A DNA stretch of 64,000 bases from Panagrolaimus kolymaensis. Taxonomy: Eukaryota > Nematoda > Chromadorea > Rhabditida > Panagrolaimidae. Position numbers and translations under genes: made by a program. The DNA lies in assembly GCA_028622995.1 (NCBI GenBank), contig JAJQJQ010000003.1, forward strand, positions 7,068,001 through 7,132,000. Direction: 5' to 3'. Each line of letters begins with the position of its first letter. Within the stretch, counting starts at the first letter, position 1. This document shows, piece by piece, positions 33,425-45,070 of this stretch. The notes under the pieces were generated by a model. The model worked only from the letters and a program-made list of their open reading frames with translations. It was not told the DNA's origin and searched no databases.

Positions 33425-36400
33425 TTAACACGATGGTGATTGAATTATTCCGCTTTTGCCTGAAGCATCTGAATAAGCTCCAGTTGATCCATCACAAGTG
33501 AGTTCACTCTTTTTATTTCCTAAACTTTAAGATGAGTCTTTATTTTTAAGTTAATTTTTTACCTGAGCATGTAAAAACATATTTGTGTCCATCTTTTACA
33601 TAATTTATTTTATCAAAAGCCATGGGAGGTTTTGGTTTGTCGCTCTAAAAAATTTGTTTTTCCAAAAAAATTTTTAAACCTTGAAAAGTTATTTACCGTT
33701 TCAGTTGCTCCAGATGGAATGGATAAAGCTTTACAAGCATTTGAACAAGGTGAAATAGTTTTCTTTGTATCTGAGCCACTTCCTTCTGGACCATTTCCAT
33801 TTGAAGATTTGCAATAATAATCATGTTCAGCTCCAGTATATTCAATTTTAGTATCTTTTGTAACTGATTTATAATTACAATTAACAATCAAGCCTCCAGG
33901 CAAATTGTAAGTCATCTCCATGCTTTCTGAATTTACTCCGGTACTTGGTGAACTAGTAGGTCGCTGAATGCAACCCTTATTGCAGGTCATTGGAGCCGAA
34001 ACAAGATTTCCATTTTGATCAGCCCAACCTGAACCATCTTCAACGCATGTAAGTACTTGCTTCTTTGGAACCAAATATTTATCAATGGATGGATAATAGC
34101 CAGTATCACATGCGATTGTTACCGCGCAACCTTTATTTACTTCTTTTCCTTGATTTTGACAATTATGACGAGATTGTTTTGAACCTTCAGTTTGACGTCC
34201 AAGGGATTTGCATCCTTCAAGTTTTACACAGCTATGAATTTCAGGGTTGAGTTTACCAGTTTTTTCATCTTTAAATTGATGGCTTGGGCCATCACATTTA
34301 ATTGGTTGTAAATTATCAGCTGCATAAGGGCTATTTTTGGGATATGAATAACCAGATTGGCATGTGAGTTGATAAACTCCATTATGAATCGTGTAAGTAT
34401 TACCAGCATGAGGGAAAATTGGAGGCTTCTAAAAAATTCAAACTGGCTCTAATAAGTTTTAATGAAATGAATTAATTACCTTTTGAACGACAACTCCAAA
34501 TGGCAATGGTTCTTGAAGAGTTCTACATGCATTATTACAATAATCATCATAATAAGAAGTTCCATTTTCATTATTGGTTCCATTGGTTATGCAATAAAAT
34601 TTGTTATGTTGCTTTTTGCGTTTTTCAACTTCACGTTTAATTGTTTCCACTAAAAATTTTATAACATAAACAAACCATAAAAATTTAAGTAAAACTTACT
34701 GCTTGCACATTTAGCAAGAATTTTTCCTTCATAATTCATAACAGTTGTAAATTCACGATTTTCATCAATGATAGTATCTCGAGAACTTTCAGTTCGATTT
34801 ATGCAACCCTTGATGCATTTCATAAAACTTTCAACTGGTGAACCATTTTCATTAACAAATTTATCGCCGGTTCCAATTTTACAAGATAAATCATGGCCGC
34901 CATTTGCCCACAATTTTTTATCTTTTGGATAATAACCTTCTTTGCAATATGTGGTGATTTCGCATCCATATTCATAAACTGCACCTTTGAGGGAACATTT
35001 ATTTAAAGTTACTGCAGTTCCTTCATCCTCTTTTGGAAGAGGTTTGCAACCTGTAATTGGAACACACCCAATTGGTTTAGCATTTTTGATACCCGAATCT
35101 GGATCATCATAGCGATGAGTTTTGCCATTGCATAAAAGAGTTTGTTTTCCTTTATCTGCTGCGGGAGTGGCTGAAGGATATTGGAAGCCATCGGCGCAAG
35201 TTAATTCATATTTGTCATTATTTGGAACATATTTGCGATCTCCGTGAGGGAAGATTCTAGGAGGTTTATTGATTTTAACATTCGCTGGAAGTGGCTTCAT
35301 AAGTTCATGGCATGCATCTTTGCAGAAATCATCGTAGTAAAAATCAACTTTGTCTTTTTCAATTTTTTCTTCAAGATGGCAATAGAATTTATGGTCTTTG
35401 GCTTGTTGTCGAAGGATTCGTTCAATTTCGCGTTTAATTGTTTCCACTGAAAGTCACATTTACATAACTTTATCTCTTTAGAAGCTTTTTCCATACCTGT
35501 TAAACATTCAGCAATGGTTACGCCATTCATGTCATTAATATACATGTAATCTCGATCTTCAGTAGAATTTTTATCGAGAGTGTGACTAACGATGACAGCT
35601 TTATTAGTTCCATCGATACAACCTTCCGCACATTCCATTGGCTTTGTAATTTTTTCTTTATTTTGATCAACCCATCCTGGACCATCTGTGCTACAAGTAA
35701 GTTCTTGATAAGCATCATTCAAGTATTTAGGATTCTTTGGATATGATCCAGCTTTGCAATGAACTCGAACTTTGCAACCACTAGCAGCTGTTTCGCCATC
35801 TTTTGTGCAACTAATAACTTTAGTTTGAGTTTTTTTTGGATCTTGTTTGATTTCTTCACAACCTTTCACTTTTTCGCATGGCTCAATTGGAGTATTTTGG
35901 ACTCCTGTTATAGGGTCATCATATTGATTTGTTTTACCATCGCATTTTAAAATTTGTTGTCCTGGTTGGCGATGTTTGGAATTTTTAGGATATTGGTAAC
36001 CTAAAAAGGATTTGAGAATTAAATAATTTTTTTGAAGATTAATTTTTTTTACCGCTTGCACATTGGAAAATGTATTGAGCATTATTATGAACAAACGATT
36101 TTTTGCCAACATCTAATTTATGTCCAACGAGCTAAAAATTTTAAAATTATTTGAAATCCTTAAAACTAATAAAAGTAAATTTCCTACTCTTTGAAGTTTA
36201 ACACCTTCGGGGAATGGACTGTGTAAAGTTGCGCAAGCATTTGTACAGCTTTTATCAACGACATCGTTTGTGGTTCCATCAGAATTATTTCTTGGACAAT
36301 AGAAAGCATTGTCATCAGCGAGGGAAGAAGAATTTTTGGTGACTGTAGTTTCTTCAACGGTGCAAGAAACTTGTTCTTTGCCAATGACAAAGTTTGATGT

Positions 36401-39400
36401 AGTTGTTTTCTTATCGGTATTAGTAGCGGAGTTAAGAGCAGATTTGACGCATCCTTTAACACATTCAAGTGGCTTTTTAACTGGACGATATCTTTGATCT
36501 GCCCATCCTCGACCTGCGCTTTCACATGTAATGGTTTGGGTTCCGGGTTGTTGTTGATACTCTGGATCTTTAGGATAATAACCAACTTTGCAAGCGACTT
36601 CAACCTTGCATCCAGTCGGATAATAATCACCTTTCTTTTCACAATTTTGAACATGAACTTGTGTGGTTTCAGGATTTTGTGAAATATCTTTGCATAAATT
36701 AGCACCATCTTTGGGAAGGCATTCATTAATTTTTGCATCTTTATTTGTAGGGTTTTCTTTATCTTCCAATTTTCTCTGATCACCATTACATTGCAAAGTT
36801 TGTTTTCCAGTTGGTGAATATGGTGAAGTTTTAGGATATTCATAATCTGGTTTGCATTTCATAATATATGAACTTCCAGCAACAATAAGAGTTTCACCAC
36901 CATGTTCAAATGTTTGAGCAGTTTGAACTTGCCGAACTGTATCCGGAACTTTGAGAGATTCAACTTTGCAAGTATTGACACAGCCTTCACCAATGGTTAC
37001 TGTACTCTTTTTATCATCTTGTCTCTCCCATTTATTATCACCACCTTTGCATTCATAGCTGTGTGGCTTTTTAGTATCAGTGATATCATTCTTCCAAACC
37101 ACTCCATCGCCATAACATGTAACATTGATAATGGCACCGGGCTTATAAATGACATAATTATCGACTTTAACACTTTGACCAGAATCACTAGTAACTTTGA
37201 CAACCTTTTTGTCTTCAGATGTAATCAAACAACCAGGCAAGCAATAAAGTTTATCATTAACAATGCGCCCATTTTGATCAATCCAATCTTTTCCATCTTT
37301 GCAAGTAAGTTCTTGCTTGCCAGTTTTTTGATAATTTGGAGCTTCAGGATAATATCCTTGTTTGCATTCAACAGTAATCTTGCAACCATTTCCCCGACTT
37401 TTAACTCCTGATGGACATTGTTCAGATGTGACTTTGCCATTTTCTTGTGCCAAATCTTTACACCCATCTCCAACTTCGCGTTCACATGCAAGGGGGCGAG
37501 TAAAAGTATCATTATTACCTGCTGCGGGATCAATATATCGTCCACTAGTTCCATCACAAACAGCATTTTGTTTATTGTTTTTAGCTTGAGGAGTATCTTT
37601 TGGGTAAAAATATCCATCAGCACATTTAAAGACGTATCGAGATTTTTCACGTACAACCATTTTATCACGATACATAAATTCAGCTGCTTGTTGAATAGCT
37701 CGAACACCTTCAGGTAATGGAGTCAATGCATCACAAACTGTGAGGCAACTATCACCTGGCTTTTCTTCATTTTTGCCTGTATTTTTATTTAGCCATCCTT
37801 TTTGTCCACCTTTACATTCATAATCAGTTGGCTTTTCAGCATCATCTATATCACCATCAGCTGGTACAGTACCAGGTTTGCATTTGACAGTTACTATTGT
37901 TCCAGTTGAATACATATTTTGGCCGCCTGATTTAATTGTTGGTGCAGGTTGTTTAGTGTAAATTGCATTTTTAAGAGGATCAACGACGCTACAACCTTCT
38001 TGACATTCAAGGAAATCAACCACAACTTTTTTAGTTTGATCATTCCAATGTGATTCTTTTCCATCATCTTTGCATTCAAGATCTTGTTTTCCATCTTTTT
38101 GATAAACGGGATTTTTAGGGTAATGTTCTTTAGCACATTCAAGAGTAGCTTTGCAGCCAGGAGAAGTGAGACCATTTTGCAATTTGCAACCAGAGCTATC
38201 AGCAACTTTAGTGTTAGTTGGTGGATTTTCAACATCAAGTTTAGAGCAACCTTCAGGTGAACCTCGTTCACATGCTTGTGGCTCTTTGGTAGTTTTATTT
38301 GTGTCAGTATCCCGATAGCCATCAGGTTCACCTTGACAAAGTAAGTTTTGTTTTCCTTTTGACGCGGGAGTTGATGAAGCTGGATATTTGTATCCATCAA
38401 TGCATTTGAGAGCATATTGTTCACCTTCAACAACCACGGATTTTCCTTTATGTTCAAAGTAACCGGGACTTTGAATAGCTGCAACGCCAGAAGGCAAATT
38501 TTTAAGAGCATCACAAACTTTGGAGCATGTGTCTCCCGGCTTGGATTCAGGTTTTTTGGTAATTTCATTGATCCATTGAGCATTTTTATTTCCACCTTTA
38601 CATTTATATGGAATTGCATCTTCTTCGCGTTCGGGGCCTGTTTTAGGAACATATTCTAAAAAATGGTTTTTATTTAGATTTGAAATATTTATTTTTGTAA
38701 ATATACCATCTTTGCATTTAATTTTTATTTCTGTTCCAGCTTTGTGGTATTTTTTGTTTCCAACAGTAATTACTTCTGGTTTATTACCAACAATAGTTGC
38801 TCGATCAAGATTTTCAACTACATCACATCCAGGAAGACAAATGATATGGGTTGCATTTTTAGTATTGGCGACAGGATCAACCCATCCATTAACACCTGCT
38901 TCACATTTCAAAGTTTGTTGTTCAGGTGTTTTATCACCAGCTCCAGAAGAAGGATAATATCCATCTTTGCATTTAATTGTAACCGTGCAGCCAACAATAG
39001 CCAAACCGCCTTTAATTTCGCATTTATCTGCACTAACATCAGCACCAGGTCCAACTATAGCAGGTGTAATTGGACTACAACCATCAGCTCCAACTTTTTT
39101 ACAAACGATTGGAACCGCGTTATTCTTTTTAGTTGTTGGATCAAAGAACCCATCATCGCCACCTTTGCAATCCAAATCTTGAGTATCATCTGGATATTTA
39201 ACATCTTCGGGAGGTTTGTAGTTTTGATCACATTGAACTTTGAGAACAACTTTGGGGTAAACATAAGAGATTCCATCGGTTTCAATCTTCGATGAAGCAT
39301 CCAATTTGGATGAATATTTTGTGCCTTCTTGCAATGATGGAACTTTACAAAGAGGAACACAACTTCCAGGTTTTTGATTTGCTTCATTCGTGGCCAAATT

Positions 39401-41823
39401 AGTCCATCCACCTTCATCGCAGATGTATCGATTAGGTTCATGTTTTTGATCATCAGGATCAGGTCGTCCATAACCTGATTTGCATTTTGTTGCAATAACC
39501 GTTTTAGCTGCCCAAACTTCGTCTTTTCCATTTTTATGAACTTCAAAATCTCCTTTGGGTTTGCTTCCAACAAAAACTGCATATGGCATATCGGCATCTG
39601 TGAGAGCAGCGCACCCGCCAACGCATCGATCCGAAATGATTCCATTTTTAGGTTCAACAACTTTTCCATTTTGATCATGCCATTTTCCTTTTTGACATGT
39701 AAGCTTTTGACCATCAGGGTTATCGGGTGAATTGAAGAAATGGGCTTAAATTTTTGTAATCATTTACTTTATTTTTTGTTATTATTTGGCTTACTTTTTG
39801 CTTTGCATTGAATTGTGATTACACAACCTTCAGGTGCAGTATCACCATTGCTTTTACATTTATCATTTGAAGATGAAATAACTGCATTTTTATCGATGTT
39901 AGCAGCGGAAATGACAGGGCAGCCATCCGAAATGCACTAAAACATTTTTCTTATTTTTGTTCTTTTTTAGAATTTATTACTTCTTTGATTCCAGCTTTAA
40001 ACTTATGTGTTTCAGGATCATAGTATTTCAAATCACCACCTCGGCAAATGAGAGTTTGTTCTGGATTTCCAGAAGGATATTTGTAGCCTAGAAATTTAAA
40101 TTTTTTATTATTGTTTAAAATTTTGATTTTCTTACCATCATCGCATTTAAATTTGTAAAGTGCCGAAGAGAAAACATAAGTTTTATCATTAACTTTTTCA
40201 GTCAAATCCGAGCTTGCAGGGTCCAGAGTTATTTTAACGCCAGGTGGAAGCTTATTTTTATCAAAGGCTTCACACAATGGAGGACAAAGACCAGGACGGC
40301 CTCCGGTGTATTTATTTTTGTATCCATCATTCCAAAAATCGTCGCCTCCAACACAAACATATTTATCTTTGCCTCGAGTTCGGTCATCGGGCATATCAAA
40401 CGCATAATCATCTTTGCATTTGGTTTCAACAATCGTTCCTGCTGGCCAATATTCATCTTTGCCATTTTTGTACTGTAACATTTAGGGTTTAATTATTTTT
40501 TTATAAAATATTATTGAGATACTTACAGTTTTTGTAGGTTTTCCAGCACCAATAAATGTTGCATTTCCAAGTTCTTGTGGATTATTTTCATTCAAAACTT
40601 TACAACCTTTTTGGCATTCATTTTCATTTGTTGGTTTTTTGCCAGTGCTTTTATCAACCCAATCACCATTTTTGCATACTAAAACTCGATCGCCATCACC
40701 ATTTGGTTGAGCATAATAATAATCTTCTTTGCAACGAATGCTGATTTCACAATCTTCTGGGACTTCACCATCAACATTTCGAGGGCAATCTTTTTTTCCA
40801 GCAAAAACAACTGCATTTTTATCGGTATTTTGATAAGCCGGACATGTTTTGGAAGCACATGTAAAAACATTTTGACGTGTTTGTCCATTATAAGGATCAT
40901 AATATCCATCAACTCCACCACGACAAATGAGAGTTTGATTTTTTCGACAATCCAAAGATTCGCCGCTTTTGCATACAAATTTGTAAATGGAATTTGAAAG
41001 AACTCGTTGGTTATCAGTCAAATAATCAGCTGTTGGTTTTACGATAACCTCGACAGAAGGTGGAATGTCACTAAAGAAAAGAATTTTTTCTTTCACCCCT
41101 CCACAAATTTTTTGAACTTACGTAATTTGATCACATGTTGGCAAGCAAAGCCCTGGGCGACTTCCAGTGTATTCATTAACATTATCATCTCGCCAATATT
41201 CATCGCCCCCAAGGCAAGTGTGAGTATCTTTACCATTTTTACGGTTTTTGGACTCATCAAAATCATACCCATCTTTACATTTAGTTTCAATGTGAGTTGC
41301 TCGAGGCCAATAATAAACATCACCATTACGAAATTCTTCTTTTGGTGGACCAACAAGGAAGGTAGCATTTCGCATTCCAAGAAGTTCACTTTCACGTAAA
41401 ACTTTGCAGCCTTTATCGCAAGCAGCAATGGCTGCAGTTTGGCCATTCACGGTCCAAGCTCCAGCTGAACAAGTTAAACGTTGGCCATCCGCATATTTGG
41501 GATCGCGAAAGAAATAATCTTAAAACAATAACTTTTATTTTTGTTTTTGATTTTAGAAATATAAAATTATTAACCTAGAAAGCATCGAATAACGACTTCA
41601 CAGCCTTCTCCGACTCCATCGCTGTAATGATTGCAGGGTCGAACTTCTTTCATTTCTTGATGCCTTTCAAATAAACTATTTTGCTTGATTGGAAGACATC
41701 GAGCCGAAAATGCTTGAGAAACCAGTAAACCTTAAAATGTAAATTATTAAAACTTTTATCTCAAAAAATAAAAATCAAACCAAAAAATACGCCGAATAAT
41801 AACAACGGCGGAGGATGCCTCAT
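33425..41823 (-). CDS. Giant secreted cysteine-rich protein, ten triplets of CCP/sushi-like modules
   Basis: Sixteen exons: 41823..41781, 41730..41575, 41518..41122, 41070..40527, 40472..40136, 40087..39981, 39936..39795, 39744..38707, 38655..36188, 36131..36053, 36000..35497, 35446..34700, 34649..34480, 34428..33697, 33644..33563, 33519..33425; 7641 nt, 2546 residues. A signal peptide (MRHPPPLLLFGVFFGLLV, cut near FSA) precedes the first Cys. There is no membrane segment or GPI signal; the end is SPSC. The whole mature protein is ten repeats of three modules. Module 1 has GC-V-I-CK-GYYP, QxLxC, GWxD and ends CxxGC. Module 2 has GTxIxxKCK, YxCxGG, W and PGxxC. Module 3 has PxGV, KCxxGYxYP, KQxLxC and YxD. 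The C-xx-GY and W between the last cysteines resemble CCP/sushi domains, with longer loops. An extracellular binding or coat function is likely; no orthologue recognised. It is divergent from the EGF-repeat gene. Confidence 0.85.
33428..34227 (-). repeat. CCP-like triplet 10 (terminal)
   Basis: Modules marked by CAVTIACDTGYYPSID, then a degenerate second module (GLIVNCNYKSV, YYCKSSNGN, SPCSNAC), then a shortened third module (YVFTCSGNKK, ELTCDGS) ending at the protein C-terminus, SPSC. Confidence 0.72.
34228..35063 (-). repeat. CCP-like triplet 9
   Basis: Modules marked by CEITTYCKEGYYPKDK, then a second module with ETIKREVEKRKKQ and YYDDYCNNAC, then YQLTCQSGYSYPKN and EIHSC. It is a near relative of triplet 8. 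Confidence 0.72.
35064..35875 (-). repeat. CCP-like triplet 8
   Basis: Modules marked by CKVRVHCKAGSYPKNP, then a second module with the helical insert ETIKREIERILRQQ and FYYDDFCKDAC, then YELTCADGFQYPSA and PIGC. Confidence 0.72.
35876..36718 (-). repeat. CCP-like triplet 7
   Basis: Modules marked by CKVEVACKVGYYPKDP, then a degenerate second module (EQVSCTVEETT, AFYCPRNN; no GG-W core), then YIFQCASGYQYPKN and IEPC. Confidence 0.72.
36719..37483 (-). repeat. CCP-like triplet 6
   Basis: Modules marked by CKITVECKQGYYPEAP, then GAIINVTCYGDGVV and ECKGGDNKW, then IMKCKPDYEYPKTS and KINEC. It lies wholly inside exon 9. Confidence 0.75.
37484..38269 (-). repeat. CCP-like triplet 5
   Basis: Modules marked by CKATLECAKEHYPKNP, then GTIVTVKCKPGTVP and KPGDSCLTVC, then VFKCADGYFYPKD and RPLAC. 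It lies wholly inside the 2.5-kb exon 9. Confidence 0.75.
38270..39100 (-). repeat. CCP-like triplet 4
   Basis: Modules marked by CTVTIKCKDGYYPSS, then EIKIKCKDEYV (spanning an intron) and KPGDTCSKVC, then ALKCIDGYKYPAS, NLLCQG and PQAC. Confidence 0.75.
39101..39933 (-). repeat. CCP-like triplet 3
   Basis: Modules marked by CVITIQCKAK, then VIATKCKSGYGRPD and KPGSCVPLC, then VLKVQCDQNYKPP, DLDCKGG and AVPIVC. Confidence 0.75.
39934..40856 (-). repeat. CCP-like triplet 2
   Basis: Modules marked by CEISIRCKEDYYY, then WPAGTIVETKCKDDYAF, then YKFKCDDGYKYPSG and GIKEC. Its second module is the closest relative of the one in triplet 1 (both have NATF, ETKCK and RPGLC). Confidence 0.75.
40857..41687 (-). 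repeat. CCP-like triplet 1
   Basis: First module starts at the first mature Cys (ARCLPIKQ) and has CEVVIRCF; the second has WPRATHIETKCKDGYDF and PGLCLPTC; the third has YKFVCKSGESLDC and ends NVFTC. It includes the only module-3 copy with an extra CRKNQ insert. Confidence 0.75.
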
Positions 41824-42487
41824 TTTGTAATTTTTTTGTTACCGTAATATAAACTTTTCTTCCTTAACAACTTTACGAGAAAAAAGTTTAAGGAAGAAAC
41901 AATGCGCTATAATCAAAGGATTTTTTTCTTTTATATTGCTTCGTTTTTTTTCTTCTTTTTATTCTAAAACCATTTGCAACAAGAACCTCCGCTTTCAAAA
42001 GTTCACACAATTAATTTTTTTGTCCATATTTATTTTTTTGAGAATTTATTAAACATTTTTATTATTTCTAAATTTTATAATGGGAATCCTTTTTATTATC
42101 TTTCTATCCATTTCGTTGTTGTAAAGCAAAAAAGAATAATTTCTTTGTAAAAAAGATATTATATTTTTTTATTACTTGTGATTTTTGTTTTTATGTATGC
42201 TTTTGTTAAACGATACAACTATCCAACATTTTTTCCTCATCCTTTGACATTAGTGTCATCTATATTTACTCAGAGTAAAATACTAATGTTAGTAACTTCG
42301 TATCCATCCCTTTTCGAAAAAAATTGATCATAATTTGTCAAGATTTTGTTTTTGTTTTTACACCTGCGTTATATTTGGTCAGATTATAATTTTACTGACC
42401 ACTTTGATCAAATTGAGTTAATATAAAAGCGATGGCTTTGATCCCATTCAACATCGACATTTCGATTTTTGTATCAATTTATAAATC
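41824..42487. promoter_or_regulatory. Shared upstream region of the divergent CCP-like and EGF-repeat genes
   Basis: 664 bp between two start codons of secreted-protein genes on opposite strands. A clear TATA box serves the EGF side. On the CCP side an ATATAAAC-like stretch lies about 25-35 nt before the ATG (41846-41855), too close for a usual TATA unless the leader is very short. AT-rich elsewhere. Confidence 0.5.
42422..42429 (+). promoter_or_regulatory. TATA box (TATAAAAG) of the EGF-repeat gene
   Basis: Canonical TATAAAAG 66 nt upstream of the start ATG, placing transcription start near 42450 and leaving a leader of roughly 35 nt. This is the best core promoter visible in the window and suggests a strongly or tissue-specifically expressed gene that is not trans-spliced. 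Confidence 0.6.
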
Positions 42488-44410
42488 ATGTTTTCGAAAG
42501 CTATAGCTTACTTATTAATTTTTGCCTGCGGCGCAAATGCTCAATTTGTAAGCATATTTTTAAGTTATTCGAAATTTAAATATATATTTTTTTATTATAG
42601 CTTAATTCGGCTTGTGATAGAACTGATTGCAATAACCGCGGCACTTGTATTGGGACAAAAACAGCACCCTTGTGTTTCTGTGAATTAGGATCTTCTGGAC
42701 CTCGATGTGATCAAGGTAATTTATAACATTTTTATTAGCCTTTAAATATATAAAATATTGCAGCTCAATGTGATTCTAAAATTGCATGCAGCGGTAATGG
42801 AATTTGCATAGGTAACAATTTGCAAAACAATTGTATTTGCAATCTCGGCTTCACTGGAACTCGATGCGAAAATTCAGCTAATTCTGGTAATGATTTATTT
42901 GGGCTTTTAAGTAATTTATTTGGATCCGGTACAGATCCAATGGGAACTTTTCCATCCATTTTTGGTAATAACAACAACAATAATAATGGCTTGGCTTCCT
43001 TAGGATTTAATAATTTATTCAAGTCGCTGCCGACGGCAAATAATTTAAATAATTTTCCACCACCACAACCTCAACCCTTTCCGCAACAACCTATTAACAA
43101 CATTAGTCCAATAAATACATATCCAAATAATGGTGGCGGTATTGTTTATCCAAATAATGGTGGCAACGTTTATCCTCCTCCTTCATATCCAATTGCACCC
43201 ATGCAAAATGTTATTGAACCAATGCATCAATTTCCAGCACCAGCTTTTGTTGAACAAAATGGATATAATCCATATAATCCTGGTTATCCATATTATCCAC
43301 AAAATAATGAAGTTAACAACAATTTTGGAAATACTGCCGTCGTCGGCAGTGGCAATAACTATCCTGTCGCCTTTCCTGGCAATAATTACCCAACCTATCC
43401 CATTCCAAATGATTTTCCTCAATCCCAACCCATTATAGCTGCAGCTAATTATTCTATGCCATTAAATCAAGGATTAGATATTTGTGGACCACAAGATTGC
43501 AACAATCAAGGTGTTTGTATGGGAAGTAAAAATTTGCCTGTTTGCTTGTGTTATGTTGGATTCACAGGAACTCGGTGTGAAACAAATGTTTTTGATAATG
43601 GTAAATTTCAGAAATAAATTCCCTTTTGCAATTTAATTATTTTAGCTGTGGTTGGAGATTCGGGACATACCATTATTTGTTCAGCCAGTGATTGTAACAA
43701 CAATGGTGTTTGTCTTGGAACTAAAGGGTCTTTCACATGCGCATGCAAACTTGGCTATACTGGACGTCGATGTGAATCAAGTAAAATTCTGACAAAGAAA
43801 ATCTTTCCTAAAGCATTGTTTTTAGCTCCATATCCACTTTGTGATGCTTCTGATTGTAACAACAACGGCCTCTGCATTGGAACAAAAGGATCCTTCAGTT
43901 GTGCTTGCCATTTAGGATTTAGTGGACAACGATGTGAAATAGGTTATTTTTAAAATATAAAAATGAAGTAATTACTAAACACGGTAAAATATTTTAGCGC
44001 AAGGAACGGTTTGCGAAATCTCTGATTGTAACACTCAAGGAATTTGCTTAGGAACGAAGGATCAATTTACATGTCTCTGCAACCTTGGATATACTGGAAA
44101 ACGATGTGAGAATCGAGTCCTCGATACAGTTGCTCCACTTGCAGGCGGCTTATTTTGTGAACTCAAAGATTGTAACAATAATGGCCTTTGTATTGGCACA
44201 AAACTTTTACCTACATGTCTTTGCAATCTTGGCTTTCTTGGTTTACGATGTGAAATTGAACCATTGTGTTTCTCCGCGCTTCAATGTTCCGGCAATGGCC
44301 TTTGTCTGGGAACAGCTAAAAACTTTATTTGTGCTTGCAATCTCGGATGGTCAGGACCCAATTGTCAAAATTTCGCAGGTCTCGGTGGTCTTCCTGGTCT
44401 CCCTGGTTAA
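42488..44410 (+). CDS. Secreted protein with eight EGF domains and a Pro/Asn-rich linker
   Basis: Exons 42488..42547, 42601..42715, 42764..43600, 43646..43780, 43826..43942 and 43998..44410 give 558 residues. Exon 1 is exactly a signal peptide (MFSKAIAYLLIFACGANAQF). Eight EGF modules follow, two before and six after a roughly 200-residue linker rich in Asn, Pro, Gly and Tyr (e.g. YPNNGGGIVYPNNGGNVYPP). The modules share C-xxx-DCNNNGxCxGTK, CxC-xLGFxGxRCE. They lack the calcium-binding D-x-D/N-E signature. There is no membrane segment; the end is GLGGLPGLPG. Introns flanking modules 2, 4, 5 and 6 onward are phase 1, so whole modules can be gained or lost. An extracellular matrix or cuticle/lumen role is likely, but the orthologue is unknown. 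An ORF-compatible 45-nt intron at 43781-43825 is inferred from module spacing. Confidence 0.87.
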
Positions 44411-44476
44411 AACTCTTTTTCTGGGTATTGATTTTAATTTTTGGTAATGGCTGGTCCTTTATCTCGTAATCTTTTT

Positions 44477-44482
44477 AATAAA
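44477..44482 (+). terminator. Polyadenylation signal AATAAA of the EGF-repeat gene
   Basis: AATAAA 67 nt after the stop codon, a normal spacing for a short nematode 3' UTR. Confidence 0.6.
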
Positions 44483-45070
44483 CTGATTTTTAATTTAATA
44501 ATTAATACATACCAAATTGAAATTTAAAACTTACATATGATTTATTATAATTATCTGAAAATTTTGTTTTTCATTATGACGCATAAAAATTTTTTGTGCA
44601 ACAACAAAATTGTTTTTATTTCCACAACAATACCCTTCAGGTTAGTAAATGGATGCATCAACAATAAACAAAAAGTTTATATAAAAGCTCATTTGATTAA
44701 TGAATTTTCCTCATTCATGAGAATTTTAATGAATCTTTTTTCTCCTTAAGTTTTTTGAATATTTAATATTTAATTTTTATTTTTTTTGTTTCAAAGAATT
44801 CGATATTTTCAAAGTTTGTGGAAGAAGATATTACCGACTTTGGTATATCCAAATATTTAATTTTCAAGTAAACATATTTATCAAGGCATCAAGAAATGGA
44901 ACGATTGTTGGCTTTGAATAAAGTTCATCACGATTTTGAATTGGAAGAACCAAATTTACTAATAAATAAAAAAACGTTTAGTCGACGGATTTTTTTTACA
45001 AATATAAAAAAGGAGATTTATTTAAAACGTATACACAAAACAAAAACAAACATAGCTATATAATAATTAA
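44483..45070. other. Convergent 3' spacer between EGF-repeat gene and neuropeptide GPCR
   Basis: AT-rich, with a 70-codon plus-strand frame at 44537 that has no family signal. Otherwise nothing seen. Confidence 0.45.

Noticed and set aside
36902..39295. Several plus-strand open frames of 60-183 codons opposite the CCP-like exons
   Set aside because: They mirror the low-stop, Cys/Lys-rich minus-strand coding sequence and show no starts, splice sites or domains of their own.
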